The notes below the pieces were generated by a model. It worked only from the letters and a program-made list of their open reading frames with translations, searched no databases and was not told the DNA's origin. Shown piece by piece: positions 1 through 11,123 of a stretch of 64,000 bases of DNA. Position 1 is the stretch's first letter, and each line of letters begins with the position of its first letter. The position numbers were made by a program, and so were the translations under genes. Source of the stretch: Begonia masoniana (taxonomy: Eukaryota; Streptophyta; Magnoliopsida; Cucurbitales; Begoniaceae); NCBI GenBank assembly GCA_022432975.1, contig CM039516.1:28536051-28600050 (forward strand), read 5' to 3'.

Positions 1-1074
1 CGATCGCTGCAAAGTTAAACCTTGAAGGTGAAATGGATAACTTAGGTTCTAACCACAAGTCATGTAACAGTCATTCTCATTAGCTTCATACGTTCAGTTC
101 TTTTGGAACAAGTCGATTGAAGTGAACTTTCTTATACTTCATCAAACGCATTACTAAGGCTTAATGACGCGTCCATTAAGGTTATTGGGTCCTTACTACA
201 AGTTGTTCTCTTCACTTCAAGTTAAATCTTAAAGGTGAAATGGATAACTTAGGTTCTAACCACAAGTCATGTAACAGTCAACCTCATTAGCTTGATACGT
301 TCAGTTCTTTTGGAACAAATCGATTGAAGTGAACTTTCTTATACTTCATCAAACGCATTACTAAGGCTTAATTACGCGTCCATGAAGGTAATTGGGTCCT
401 CAGTACAAGTCGTTCTCTTCACTTCAAGTTAAACCTTGAAGGTGAAATGGATAACTTAGGATCTAACCACAAGTCATGTAACAGTCAACCTCATTAGCTT
501 GATACGTTCAAATCTTTTGGAACAAATCGATTGAAGTGAACTTTCTTATACTTCATCAAACGCATTACTAAGGCTTAATTACGCGTCCATGAAGGTTATT
601 GGGTCCTCAGTACACGTCGTTCTCATCACTTCATGTTAAACATTGAAGGTGAAATGTATAACTTAGGTTCTAACCACAAGTCAAGTAACAGTCAACCTCA
701 TTAGCTGGATATGATCAGTTCTTTTGGAACAAATCGATTGAAGTGAACTTTCGTATAATTTATCAAACGCATTACTAAGGCTTAATTACGCGTCCATGAA
801 GGTTATTAGGTCCACAGTACACGTCGTTCTCATCACTTCAAGTTAAACCTTGAAGGTGAAATGGATAACTTAGGTTCTAACCACAAGTCATGTAACAGTC
901 AACCTCATTAGCTTGATACGTTCAGTTCTTCTGGAACAAATCGATTGAAGTGAACTTTCTTATACTTCATCAAATGCATTACTAAGGCTTAATTACGAGT
1001 CCATAAAGTTTATTGGGTCCTCAGTACACGTCGTTCTCATGACTTCAAGTTAAACCTTGAAGGTGAAATGGATA

Positions 1075-1170
1075 AGTTCCTTATACTTGATTTCACAGGC
1101 GTTTCTGAGTTTCTAATTCCGCGTGGTTGAAGGGTCTCGGGTTTCATATACTCGTGGTTCTCATCAACTT
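1075..1170 (+). repeat. highly diverged partial monomer
   Basis: After GGATAA the sequence skips the first half of the monomer and resumes as a poorly matching second half. It still aligns in order to CTTATACTT, AATTxCGCG, TGAAGG, GGGT and TTCTCATCA, but much of the rest differs. The following unit also lacks about 12 bp of the dyad. It looks like a relict of an older or sister satellite subfamily rather than foreign DNA. Confidence 0.7.
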
Positions 1171-1337
1171 TGAAGGTGAAATGGATAACTAAGGTTGTAA
1201 CCACAAGTCATGTAACAGTCAACCTCATTAGCTTCATACGTTCAGTTCTTTTGAAACAAATCGATTGAAGTGAACTTTCTTATACTTTTCATCAAACGCA
1301 TTACTAAGGCTTAATTACGCGTCCATGAAGGTTATTG

Positions 1338-2847
1338 GGTCATTAGTACAAGTCGTTCTCTTCACTTCAAGTTAAACCTTGAAGGTGAAATGGACAACTT
1401 AGGTTCTAACCACAAGTCATGTAACAGTCAAACTCATTAGCTTGATACGTTAAGTCCTTTTGGAACAAATTGATTGAAGTGAACTTTCTTATACTTCATC
1501 AAACGCATTACTACGGCTTAATTACGCGTCCATGAAGGTTATTGGGTCCTCAGTACACGTCGTTCTCATAACTTCAAGTTAAACCTTGAAGGTGAAATGG
1601 ATAACTTAGGTTCTAACCACAAGTCATTTAACAGTCAACCTCATTAGCTTGAGACGTTCAGTTCTTTAGGAACAAATCGATTGAAATGAACTTTCTTATA
1701 CTTCATCAAACGCATTACTAAGGCTTAATTACGCGTCCATGAAGGTTATTGGGTCCTTAGTACAAGTCGTTCTCTTCACTTCAAGTTAAACCTTGAAGGG
1801 GAAATGGATAACTTAGGTTCTAACCACAAGTCATGTAACAGTTAACCTCATTAGCTTGATACGTTCAGTTCTTTTGGAACAAATCGATTGAAGTCAACTT
1901 TCTTATACTTCATCAAACGGATTACTAAGGCTTAATTACGCGTCCATTAAGTTTATTGGGTCCTCAGTACACGTCGTTCTCATGACTTCAAGTTAAACCT
2001 TGAAGGTGAAATGCATAACTTAGGTTCTAACTACAAGTCATGTAACAGTCAACCTCATTAGCTTGATACGTTCAGTTCTTTTGGAACAAATCGATTGAAG
2101 TGAACTTTCTTATACTTCATCAAACGCATTACTAAGGCTTAATTACGCGTCCATGAAGGTTATTGGGTCATTAGTACAAGTCGTTCTCTTCACTTCAAGT
2201 TAAACCTTGAAGGTGAAATAGACAACTTAGGTTCTAACCACAAGTCATGTAACAGTCAAACTCATTAGCTTGATACGTTAAGTCTTTTTGGAACAAATTG
2301 ATTGAAGTGAACTTTCTTATACTTCATCAAACGCATTACTAAGGCTTAATTACGCGTCCATGAATGTTATTGGGTCCTCAGTACACATCGTTCTCATAAC
2401 TTCAAGTTAAACCTTGAAGGTGAAATGGATAACTTAGGTTCTAACCACAGGTCATTTAACAGTCAACCTCATTAGCTTGATACGTTCAGTTCTTTTGGAA
2501 CAAATCGATTGAAGTGAACTTTCTTATACTTCATCAAACGCATTACTAAGGCTTAATTACGCGTCCATGAAGGTTATTGGGTCCTTAGTACAAGTCGTTC
2601 TCTTCACTTCAAGTAAAACCTTGAAGGGGAACTGGATAACTTAGGTTCTAACCACAAGTCATGTAACAGTTAACCTCATTAGCTTGATACGTTCAGTTCT
2701 TTTGGAACAAATCGATTGAAGTGAACTTTCTTATACTTCATCAAACGGATTACTAAGGCTTAATTACGCGTCCATTAAGTTTATTGGGTCCTCAGTACAC
2801 GTCGTTCTCATGACTTCAAGTTAAACCTTGAAGGTGAAATGGATAAC
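1338..2847 (+). repeat. 4-mer higher-order repeat, 828 bp
   Basis: A run of private variants recurs exactly 828 bp later (4 x 207). GGGTCATTAGTACAAG occurs at about 1338 and 2166. A variant with GTCATTTAACAG occurs at 1623 and 2451. CCTTGAAGGGGAA occurs at about 1791 and 2619, and AAACGGATTAC at about 1916 and 2744. The second copy is cut by element 1 at 2848. Confidence 0.8.
2843..2847. repeat. target-site duplication of element 1, left copy (ATAAC)
   Basis: ATAAC flanks the left end of element 1 and recurs at 9880-9884, directly after its right end. Joining the flanks restores an uninterrupted satellite monomer (GGATAAC then TTAGG). This proves a standard 5-bp integration. Confidence 0.95.
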
Positions 2848-3723
2848 TGATATGAACCTAAGATATTAGAGATCTTAGACCCAACACGCAATACGGAATT
2901 CAAAGGGAATAATGCCTTTATTGATTCAAAAGAATAAGAAGAAGGAACTTGACCCCAATCGATAGATAGCGATGGAACCAAAGTTATCAGAAAAAGTAGC
3001 TAGACCCGAACCAAACTCGTTGGTTGAACCTAAGCTATCAAGTTCGATCTTTTCAAGAATACACTTGAAGAAGATCAAGTTCTAATCCAAGAACTCAAGA
3101 AGAGAATTATAAGGATCTCACCTCAAAGCAAAAGCTTAATAAAAATCAATTCATTCAAAAGTCCCTAAAATCTATTACAAGCCTCCCTTAAATAGGCAAA
3201 GGGATAAAACTAATAAGGTAATAACATAATTAGAAATAATCAAAATATCCTAATTAGACAATAGGAAAGTTTCCAAAAATAAGAGAAGGAAAATTGGAAA
3301 GTGGTGCAAGTGGATGGTGGCCGCGGAACTTAGGTTTAAGTAACGTGAGTCTCGAGTTTAATTCAGATTGTGGGCCTAGCCCAATGGTGTGGCACTTGTA
3401 AGAACTTTGAAGTTAAAAACTATTGGGCTAGAGTAGTGCTATGTTGGGTGACCATGTGGGAAGTCTTTATTTTTGAGACTTCGTTTTGGGCTTCGTTTTG
3501 GGCTTCTTTTCCAGTCCTTGCTTCTTCATCAACACTTGGTAATATTATTGCTCGTTGCACATTTTGTGATGATTCCTTTTCTTGGATGTCTTTGATTAAA
3601 ATTTGTAGTCTTTTGTTTATTTTCTTCGTTCTTGATCTCGTCATTGGTCCTCCTATATTCATCAATGGATCTTGGCTCCCTATTGCTTCTTGATTGTCCT
3701 TAGTTGCTCCTTTGACTACATCA
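2848..3723 (-). repeat. element 1 3' LTR (876 bp)
   Basis: Pairs with 9003-9879. On the minus strand it begins TGATGTAGTC and ends TTCATATCA. It contains the end of the pol frame (stop at 3420), so its first 300 bp are also coding. Differences from the other LTR seen by eye: one A missing near 2909, C/A near 2977, one extra T near 2984, one A missing near 3130 and A/C near 3421. Confidence 0.95.
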
Positions 3724-4915
3724 TTCCCTCCCTCTTCGAAAAGATTCGTCCTCGAATCTGCATTAAACAAAGATAGTCACTAACATTAAAAGTAGCGCTT
3801 ACATTACCATATTCGCTCGGTAAGTCAATCTTATAAGCATTGTCATTGATGCGTTCCAACACTTGGAAGGGACCGTCTCCTCGCGGTTGTAATTTATTCT
3901 TCTCTCTCCGCTCCGCAAATCTCTCCTTTCGTAGATGCACCCAAACCCAATCTCCGGGTTCAAAAATGATTTCTTTTCTACTCTGTTGGCTTGTCGCGCA
4001 TAGTGCTCGTTCTTTTGTATAATGTTTTCTCGAACCTTCGAGTGTATTCTCTTACGAATTCAGCCTTTCTTTTCCATTTAAATCAACCAATTCATTAGAA
4101 GGTAACGGTAATAAATCAAGCGGTGTAAGAGGGTTAAAGCCATACACAATTTCAAATGGTGAGTAAGAAGTAGTAAATGAACAACTCTATTGTAAGCGAA
4201 CTCAACATGTGGCAAGCAATTTTCCCATTGTTTTAAATTCTTAGAAATTATTGCTCTCAACAAAGTAGATAAAGTTCGATTCACTACCTCGGTTTGTCCA
4301 TCCGTTTGGGGGTGTGCCACGGTGGAAAACAACAATTTTGTACCTAGCTTATTCCATAAGGTTCTCCAAAAGTGACTTAGAAACTTCACATCCCTATCAC
4401 TAACAATTGTTCTAGGTAATCCATGTAAACGCACAATTTCTTTAAAAAATAAATCCGCTATATGTGTAGCATCATTAGTTTTAGAACATGCTATAAAATG
4501 TGTCATTTACTAAATCGATCCACAACCACAAAAATACTATCCTTACCTCCTTGTGTTCTTGGTAAACCTAACACAAAGTCCATGGAAATATCCGTCCAAG
4601 GGTGCTCGGGCACGGGTAAAGGACTATACAATCCATATGGTTTGATCTTTGACTTTGCCTTCCTACATTCAATGCATCTTTCACAAATAGTTATAACATC
4701 ATGCTTCATTTTTGGCCAAAGAAATGTTCTATCAAGACATTCAAAGTTTTGTCAATTCCAAAGTGTCCCATTAATCCTCCACCATGTGTTTCTCTAACAA
4801 GCAATTCACGTAATGAGCATTTAGGTATACAAAGTTTATCCTTTCGAAATAAATACCCATCATGTCTATAATAATCAGCACATGCAATTTTCTCACAATC
4901 TCTCCATACATACAA
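3420..4915 (-). pseudogene. element 1 integrase with C-terminal CR-type tail, frame-broken
   Basis: Integrase inserts the cDNA into host DNA. The zinc-binding region is visible ([11 protein letters not shown] near 4770-4800, then [11 protein letters not shown] near 4650-4680). The catalytic core is in order: D in [11 protein letters not shown] (about 4590), D in IVSDRDVKF (about 4400) and E in [11 protein letters not shown] (about 4290). A GPF-type C-terminal domain ([17 protein letters not shown]) lies at about 3840-3890. The tail GPMTRSRTKKINKR crosses the LTR border at 3723 and stops at 3420. The protein is split over at least four frames (4706-4915, 4503-4709, 4078-4506, 3420-3940), so it cannot be made as written. 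Confidence 0.9.
3724..3737 (-). promoter_or_regulatory. polypurine tract of element 1
   Basis: On the minus strand GAAGAGGGAGGGAA directly precedes the 3' LTR. This is the expected place and composition of the plus-strand primer for reverse transcription. The integrase frame runs through it. Confidence 0.85.
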
Positions 4916-4949
4916 AAATCTATATCCGATTCATACAAATCCTTAATAA

Positions 4950-6330
4950 ATTCAAATCCTAACAATTTAGATTGTAGAGAAGTGATTAAAACGTACCTCC
5001 TTGACAACGCATCAGCGACTACGTTGTCTTTACCTTTTTTGTAATGGATGACATATGGAAAGGTCTCGATGAATTCCATCCACTTGGCGTGCCTCTTGTG
5101 CAATTTACCTTGTGACTTTAGGTGCTTCAAACTCTCGTGATCGGAATGAATAATAAACTCCTTGGGCCACAAGTAGTGTTGCCATGTTTGTAACGTCCTT
5201 ACCAAAGCATAGAGTTCCTTGTCATATGTTGGATAATTTAATGCCGCTCCACTAAGCTTTTCACTGAAGTAAGCAATCGGCTTCATTTCCTGCATCAAAA
5301 ACACCTCCAATTCCCTTTCCCGACGCGTCACATTCGATTTCAAATGTTTTATCAAAATTTGGTAAAAACTAGAAGGGGAGCATTAGTTAGTTTTCTCTTT
5401 TAACAAATTAAACGCTTTGTCATGTACTTCGGATCCAGTTAAATGCAATATTCTTTTTAACTAACTCATTCATAGGTGGCCGCAATAGTGCTAAAGTCTC
5501 TTACAATCTCCTATAAAAGCTAGCCAAGCCATGAAAGCTACGTACCTCATTTGCATTCTTGGTGTGGGCCATTCCTTGATTGCTCTTATCTTTTCCTCAT
5601 CTACGGATACCCCCTTTGAGCTACTACAAAACCAAGGAAAACTACCGATTCCATGCAAAGGTACACTTTTAAGATTAGCATACAATAGATTCGATTTTAA
5701 CACAACTAAATACAGATCTCAAATGCTTACATGTTCGTCAAGTGACTTACTATACACCAAAATATCATCAAAGTAGACCACAACAAATTTTCCAATAAAT
5801 TGCCTTAAACATGATTCATCAATCTCATAACTTGCTCGGGCTTAGATAGTCCAACGGCATAACCAACCATTCATAAAGACCATATTTTGTTTTAAAAGCT
5901 GTTTTCCATTCATCTCCTTGTTTCATGCGAATTTGATTAATATCCATTCTTTAAATCAATTTTGGAAAACATACATGCACCATACAGTTCATCAAGCATA
6001 TCATCAAGACGAGGAATAGGGTGTCGATACTTTACCGTAATTTTATTTACCGCTCGACAATCGACGCACATTCTCCAAGTGCCGTCCTTTTTTGGAACCA
6101 AAATAACCGGAACCGAGCATGGGCTAAGACTCTCCTTCACTAGGCCTTTCCTCTACCAACTCATCTACTTGCCTTTGAATTTCCTTGGTTTCCTCTGGAT
6201 TTGCTCGGTATGCGGGTCGGTTTGGGATCGTCGCTCCGGGATGAAATCAATTTGATGCTCGTTCCCCTAAGTGGGGGACTCCTTTAGGTAATTCCTCTGG
6301 AAATATGTCTTCAAATTCCTGCAAAAGAGA
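4950..6330 (-). pseudogene. element 1 reverse transcriptase and RNase H, frame-broken
   Basis: Makes element cDNA and removes the RNA template. The fingers segment reads [20 protein letters not shown] (about 6055-6110) and continues [16 protein letters not shown] (about 5985-6030). The catalytic YFDD box is on the minus strand at about 5765-5785. The thumb/connection is at 5491-5703 (SSSKGVSVDEEK). RNase H is at about 4990-5280, with [30 protein letters not shown] and [15 protein letters not shown]. At least four frame breaks interrupt it between 5355 and 5940, so no full-length enzyme is possible as written. Confidence 0.88.
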
Positions 6331-6406
6331 GGTAACACTTAGGGAAGAGAATTTGTTAGTCGTTAGTGGAAAAATAAACATCTTTGTAGAGTAACAAATC
6401 ATCTCC

Positions 6407-7000
6407 TCACCTTTCCTCACAAGTCCCTCTTTTTTCTCTCTCTCTCCCTCGTTCTTTTCCCTTCCTCCAATTCCTTTTCTTCCTCTTTGTCTTTTTGCTC
6501 TCTTTATTTATGACTTTTCTCTCATCGGCTTTTTTGTCTCCTCTTTCTTTTTCGCCTTTTTTCTTCTCTTCTTTCATGCTTGAATTTTCGACTACGCCAT
6601 TTTTGTCATTTTGGATCTCTTTGGCAATCCTCTCTTGATCCAAGCTTGCTTCCCACGGTGGTAATGGTTTAGTATTACCAACCTCCCATTTTGAGTAATG
6701 CGAATACTCATTTTTGTAACCGTTATGCTTAACCGTTCTATCATATTGCATGGTCTCCCAATAGATGTGAGTTTGCTTGCATTGGCACTACGTCACACAA
6801 AATCTCATCTTTGTACTTTCCGATTGATAATGTGATGTTTACTTGTCTTGTTACCTTAATTTCGCCACATCGCTCAACCATTGCAATTTGTACGGCTTTG
6901 GGTGTCGCTTGGTTTGCAAATTTAACTGTTGGACCAATACTGTACTAGCCAAGTTTGGTGCAACTTCCGCTATCGATGATCATGCTACAATACCTTGTTG
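6407..7000 (-). pseudogene. element 1 aspartic protease and linker, frame-broken
   Basis: A retroviral-type aspartic protease that would cut the polyprotein. The catalytic triplet D-S-G is encoded at 6966-6974 in the context IIDSGSC and is followed by an in-frame stop. The C-terminal part (RTVKHNGYKNEYSHYSK) lies at 6650-6750. It leads into a very charged Lys/Glu/Arg-rich linker (6410-6600) before reverse transcriptase. Similar charged linkers occur in copy B. Confidence 0.75.
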
Positions 7001-7216
7001 TTTGACATGACACCTAGTATGAAAGATGTTTTCCCTTTGGCTTTGTCGTCGTCCTCCTTAATTTGTACACTTAAGGCTCTCCTTGTGACTAATAAATCTC
7101 CTTTGACCCGGTTTCCTCCACGTCTACGTCACTACAATCTTCGAGTGATGGCATCTCGTTATCGCTTGAACTCACACTTTCTATATCACCATTCTCTAAA
7201 AAGACCATTGCACCGC

Positions 7217-8157
7217 TTATTGGGACAATTTGATGCAAATGTGCCCAATTCCTTGGCATCGATAACACTTGACTTCTCTAGTCCGAGTTAGTGTTGGAAC
7301 CTCGCTCTTTCCTTTAGGTGGGTTGAGAGTTATTAGCGACGATTTTTCCTTTGTGGTCCTCCCCTCGGGTTTGGCTTCTCTCCTTTCCAATTTGGTTTCC
7401 ACGAACTATTTGACGCTGTGTTTACCTTTGCACTTTTCTTGGCATTTAGTTGTCGTTCGATTTTGATCGCCTTGTGTAGTAATTCCTCCATGTCCAAATA
7501 GTGTTGTAATCTACTATGTCGGCAATTTCTCGATTAAGTCCTCCCACAAACCTTGCCATTGTGGCTTCTCCATCCTCGTTAACATCGCCTTTATCATGGC
7601 CATCTCCATTTCTTTATAATACTCTCCACACTTTATATCCTTGAGTAAGACCTTGAAGTTTCCGACACAAATCCCTATAGTATATGATGGGACGTACCTT
7701 TTTCTCATAATTGTTTTTACACTTTCCCATGTGCGGATTGGGGTTTCTCCGATTTTCGTCTCCGAGTTTTGACTAGTTGATCCCACCAAATGCTGGCATA
7801 ATCGGTGAACTCCATTGTGACCAACCTAACCTTTTTTCCTCCGTGTAGTTTCGATACTCGAGTAAGAATCGACTTTCCTTTCCCATTCCAAATAGGCTTC
7901 GGGATCACTTTTCCCTTGAAAGGCTGGGATGTTAATCTTGATATCACTAAGATCTCCATCTTCTCGATCGTTCCTATCGTATCTTTCCTTTCGGTATGGT
8001 TTTTCATCATGGTCCTAGTAGTCGTCGAACTTTTTTTCACGAGGATTGTAGGTGACGGTATCTCCAAACGTTCCATCCTTCGATTAAGAGCCTCGTATTG
8101 ATCGTGTATGGCCCTCATGAACATTTTTATATCAATCTCATTCTCCTCTTCGCTCAT
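7217..8157 (-). pseudogene. element 1 gag, frame-broken
   Basis: Gag forms the cytoplasmic particle. The likely start is the ATG at 8155-8157 (MSEEENEIDIKMFMRAI), because the upstream ATG only adds lysines encoded by a homopolymer. The capsid region shows EFTDYASIWWDQL (about 7760) and, in another frame, TWESVKTIMRKRYVPS (about 7700-7740). A CCHC zinc knuckle starts CYRCQGIGH (about 7240). The frame is lost inside the knuckle just after the histidine, so the last cysteine falls in a different frame. Confidence 0.85.
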
Positions 8158-8177
8158 GATTCCGAATTTTTCTTTTC

Positions 8178-8193
8178 TTTTTTTTTTTTTTTT
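8178..8193. repeat. T16 run at the gag start of element 1
   Basis: A 16-bp T run (A on the coding strand) immediately upstream of the gag ATG. It creates a spurious lysine-rich extension of the open frame. Confidence 0.8.
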
Positions 8194-8235
8194 CAATAAT
8201 AACGCAAAAGGTAAATTGCGAAATAAAAATCTAAA

Positions 8236-8349
8236 TAACTGAATTGAAATGCGGAAATTTAAATGACTGATTGAAATGCGGAAATTTAAATGACTGAATC
8301 GAAATACAGAAATTTAAATAACTGAATTGAAAATGCAGAAATTTAAATG
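8236..8349 (-). repeat. about 28-bp minisatellite in element 1 leader
   Basis: Four imperfect copies of a unit like ACTGAATTGAAATGCGGAAA followed by TTTAAATG, lying between the primer site and gag. Such leader repeats are non-coding. The small open frame across them has no homologue I recognise. Confidence 0.8.
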
Positions 8350-8360
8350 GACCTCTCCTC

Positions 8361-8461
8361 TCCCTCACGTGTTTACACTCGTTCAATGTCACTTCACTCG
8401 TGTTTCGCTCGAAATTTTGACTTTTATAAGATAATCTCACACTCTTGTCTTTTACCACTCA
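8361..8461 (-). promoter_or_regulatory. conserved leader block with near-palindrome
   Basis: CCCTCACGT is followed by GTGTTTACAC (8369-8378), and a second block CTCTTGTCTTTTACCACTCA lies at 8442-8461. Both recur in the leaders of copy B (22171-22180, 22253-22272) and element C (29376-29385, 29458-29477), although the rest of the leader differs. A packaging or dimerisation role is inference. Confidence 0.6.
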
Positions 8462-8817
8462 ATCTCTTCTTTAGGTTCTTAAAGTTAGAACCCAATCAAG
8501 ATGTAATCCAACAAGTATAACGTGAAAATTTCAAACTTTCAAACTTAAAATCCAACTTTCGAGAATAGATTAAAGTCAAACCACTAAGGTGTTTGCTAGA
8601 ATCGATCCCTGGATATAACGTTTTGAGAAGCTTGAATAGTTCCGGTTGTGAATCCTCGATACTAATGAGGTATTCTCACGAATTTTTTTTTGAAACCCGA
8701 CAAACTTGCAGAAATAGAAATCCGACTTGAGATTCGGATGCTAGGGTCCGAGACAAGCAAAGATATGTCTTTCTCGATTGGCAGTACAAAAGAAGTTTCT
8801 CGTTATTAACAAACGAG

Positions 8818-8893
8818 CTTTTTTTTTTTTTTTTTTTTGAATTTTCGGAAGTTTTTTTTTTTTTTTTTTTTTTCGAATTTTTTTTTTTTTGAT
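8818..8893. repeat. T-rich leader tracts of element 1
   Basis: Three long T runs separated by GAATTTTCGGAAG and CGAA (A-rich on the element's coding strand). They lie between the primer site and gag, the same place as the A-rich tracts in B, C and probably D. Confidence 0.85.
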
Positions 8894-8987
8894 CTAAAAC
8901 GAAAATAGAATAATCGAAAGGTTTTGTGGAGAAGAAAAGAAGAATAACAAGAATGATAAAGATAGCGTCTTTGAATCGAAGAACCTT

Positions 8988-9000
8988 CGCTTTGATACCA
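8988..9000 (-). promoter_or_regulatory. primer-binding site of element 1
   Basis: TGGTATCAAAGCG on the minus strand lies 2 bp inside the 5' LTR. It matches the complement of the initiator Met-tRNA 3' end (TGGTATCAGAGC) with one change. This is the standard primer for Ty3/gypsy chromoviruses. Confidence 0.85.
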
Positions 9001-9002
9001 AA

Positions 9003-9879
9003 TGATATGAACCTAAGATATTAGAGATCTTAGACCCAACACGCAATACGGAATTCAAAGGGAAATAATGCCTTTATTGATTCAAAAGAATAAGAAGAAG
9101 GAACTTGACCCCAATCGATAGATAGCGATGGAAACAAAGTATCAGAAAAAGTAGCTAGACCCGAACCAAACTCGTTGGTTGAACCTAAGCTATCAAGTTC
9201 GATCTTTTCAAGAATACACTTGAAGAAGATCAAGTTCTAATCCAAGAACTCAAGAAGAGAATTATAAGGATCTCACCTCAAAGCAAAAAGCTTAATAAAA
9301 ATCAATTCATTCAAAAGTCCCTAAAATCTATTACAAGCCTCCCTTAAATAGGCAAAGGGATAAAACTAATAAGGTAATAACATAATTAGAAATAATCAAA
9401 ATATCCTAATTAGACAATAGGAAAGTTTCCAAAAATAAGAGAAGGAAAATTGGAAAGTGGTGCAAGTGGATGGTGGCCGCGGAACTTAGGTTTAAGTAAC
9501 GTGAGTCTCGAGTTTAATTCAGATTGTGGGCCTAGCCCAATGGTGTGGCACTTGTAAGAACTTTGAAGTTAAAAACTCTTGGGCTAGAGTAGTGCTATGT
9601 TGGGTGACCATGTGGGAAGTCTTTATTTTTGAGACTTCGTTTTGGGCTTCGTTTTGGGCTTCTTTTCCAGTCCTTGCTTCTTCATCAACACTTGGTAATA
9701 TTATTGCTCGTTGCACATTTTGTGATGATTCCTTTTCTTGGATGTCTTTGATTAAAATTTGTAGTCTTTTGTTTATTTTCTTCGTTCTTGATCTCGTCAT
9801 TGGTCCTCCTATATTCATCAATGGATCTTGGCTCCCTATTGCTTCTTGATTGTCCTTAGTTGCTCCTTTGACTACATCA
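9003..9879 (-). repeat. element 1 5' LTR (877 bp)
   Basis: The promoter-bearing LTR. A TATA-like CCTATTTAAGG lies on the minus strand at about 9342-9352. It carries a second, untranslated copy of the pol tail coding sequence (9519-9821). It ends at the ATAAC duplication at 9880-9884. Confidence 0.93.
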
Positions 9880-9884
9880 ATAAC

Positions 9885-11123
9885 TTAGGTTCTAACCACA
9901 AGTCATGTAACAGTCAACCTCATTAGCTTGATACGTTCAGTTCTTTTGGAACAAATCGATTGGAGTGAACTTTCTTATACTTCATCAAACGCATTACTAA
10001 GGCTTAATTACGCGTCCATGATGGTTATTGGGTCATTAGTACAAGTCGTTCTCTTCACTTCAAGTTAAACCTTGAAGGTGAAATGGATAACTTAGGTTCT
10101 AACCACAAGTCATGTAACAGTCAACCTCATTAGCTTGATACGTTCAGTTCTTTTGGAACAAATCGATTGAAGTGAACTTTCTTATTCTTCATCAAACGCA
10201 TTACTAAGGCTTAATTGCGCGTCCATAAAGTTTATTGGGTCCTCAGTACACGTCGTTTTTATGACTTCAAGTTAAACCTTAAAGGTGAAATGGATAACTT
10301 AGGTTCTAACCACAAGTCATGTAACAGTGAACCTCATTAGCTTGATACGTTCAGTTCTTTTGGAACAAATCGATTGAAGTGAACTTTCTTATACTTCATC
10401 AAACGCATTACTAAGGCTTAATTACGCGTCCATGAAGGTTATTGGGTCCTTAGTACAAGTCGTTCTCTTCACTTCAAGTTAAACCTTGAAGGTGAAATGG
10501 ATAACTTAGGTTCTAACCACAAGTCATGTAACAGTTAACCTCATTAGCTTGATACGTTAAGTCCTTTTGGAACAAATCGATTGAAGTGAACTTTCTTATA
10601 CTTCATCAAACGCATTACTAAGGCTTAATTACGCGTCCATGAAGGTTATTGGGTCCTCAGTACACGTCGTTCTCATAACTTCAAGTTAAACCTTGAAGGT
10701 GAAATGGATAACTTATGTTCTAACCACAAGTCATGTAACGGTCAACCTCATTAGCTTGATACGTTCAGTTCTTTGGAACAAATCGATTGAAGTGAACTTT
10801 CTTATGCTTCATCAAACGCATTACTAAGGCTTAATTACGCGTCCATAAAGTTTATTGGGTCATCAGTACACGTCGTTTTCATGACTTCAAGTTAAACCTT
10901 AAAGGTGAAATGGATAACTTAGGTTCTAACCACAAGTCATGTAACAGTCAACCTCATTAACTTGATACGTTCAGTTCTTTTGGAACAAATCGATTGAAGT
11001 GAACTTTCTTATACTTCATCAAACGCATTAATAAGCCTTAATACGCGTCCATGAAGTTTATTGGGTCCTCAGTACGCGTCGTTCTCATGATTTCAAGTTA
11101 AACCTTGAACGTGAAATGGATAC
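9885..11123 (+). repeat. 207-bp satellite, array II with about 620-bp 3-mer repeat
   Basis: About six monomers in phase with array I once element 1 and its duplication are removed. GTCCATAAAGTTTATTGGGT recurs at 10221 and 10841 (620 bp, three monomers), together with CTTAAAGGTGAAATGG. The last monomer has the unusual CATGATTTCAAG and ends GGATAC at the outer element. Close relatives of its last two monomers lie at about 36035-36450. Confidence 0.95.
11119..11123. repeat. target-site duplication of outer element, left copy (GATAC)
   Basis: GATAC at the left of copy A pairs with GATAA at 24579-24583 to the right of copy B. The satellite consensus is GATAA, so one base changed or was misread. 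The pairing assumes that A and B share one original insertion. Confidence 0.65.

Larger units (their letters stand above)
1..2847 (+). repeat. 207-bp satellite, array I (diverged edge)
   Basis: About 14 head-to-tail copies of a satellite whose period, measured on clean copies (42081 to 42288 to 42495), is exactly 207 bp. Landmarks in each monomer, counting TTCAAG as position 1, are a 7-bp dyad CTTCAAG/CTTGAAG (0-19), GGATAAC (27-33), ATCGAT (104-109) and ACGCGT (159-164). Monomers here carry many private substitutions, unlike the clean array after 41781. That fits an array edge that is no longer homogenised. The array continues off the left side and is cut on the right by element 1. No gene is seen in it. 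Confidence 0.97.
2848..9879 (-). mobile_element. Ty3/gypsy CRM-like LTR retrotransposon, element 1
   Basis: A complete minus-strand element of 7,032 bp with LTRs at both ends (TGATGTAGTC...GTTCATATCA on the minus strand), 5-bp TSDs, a primer site and a purine tract. Gene order on the minus strand is gag, protease, reverse transcriptase, RNase H, integrase, as in Ty3/gypsy elements. Pol continues into the 3' LTR with a TRSRTKK-type tail, the layout known for CRM chromoviruses. The LTRs differ by only about 2 substitutions and 3 single-base indels by eye, so the insertion is recent. All reading frames are nevertheless broken repeatedly. Confidence 0.95.

Noticed and set aside
3370..3693. Plus-strand 107-codon frame, repeated at 9526-9849
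   Set aside because: Antisense to the pol tail inside the LTR. It is present twice because the LTR is present twice.
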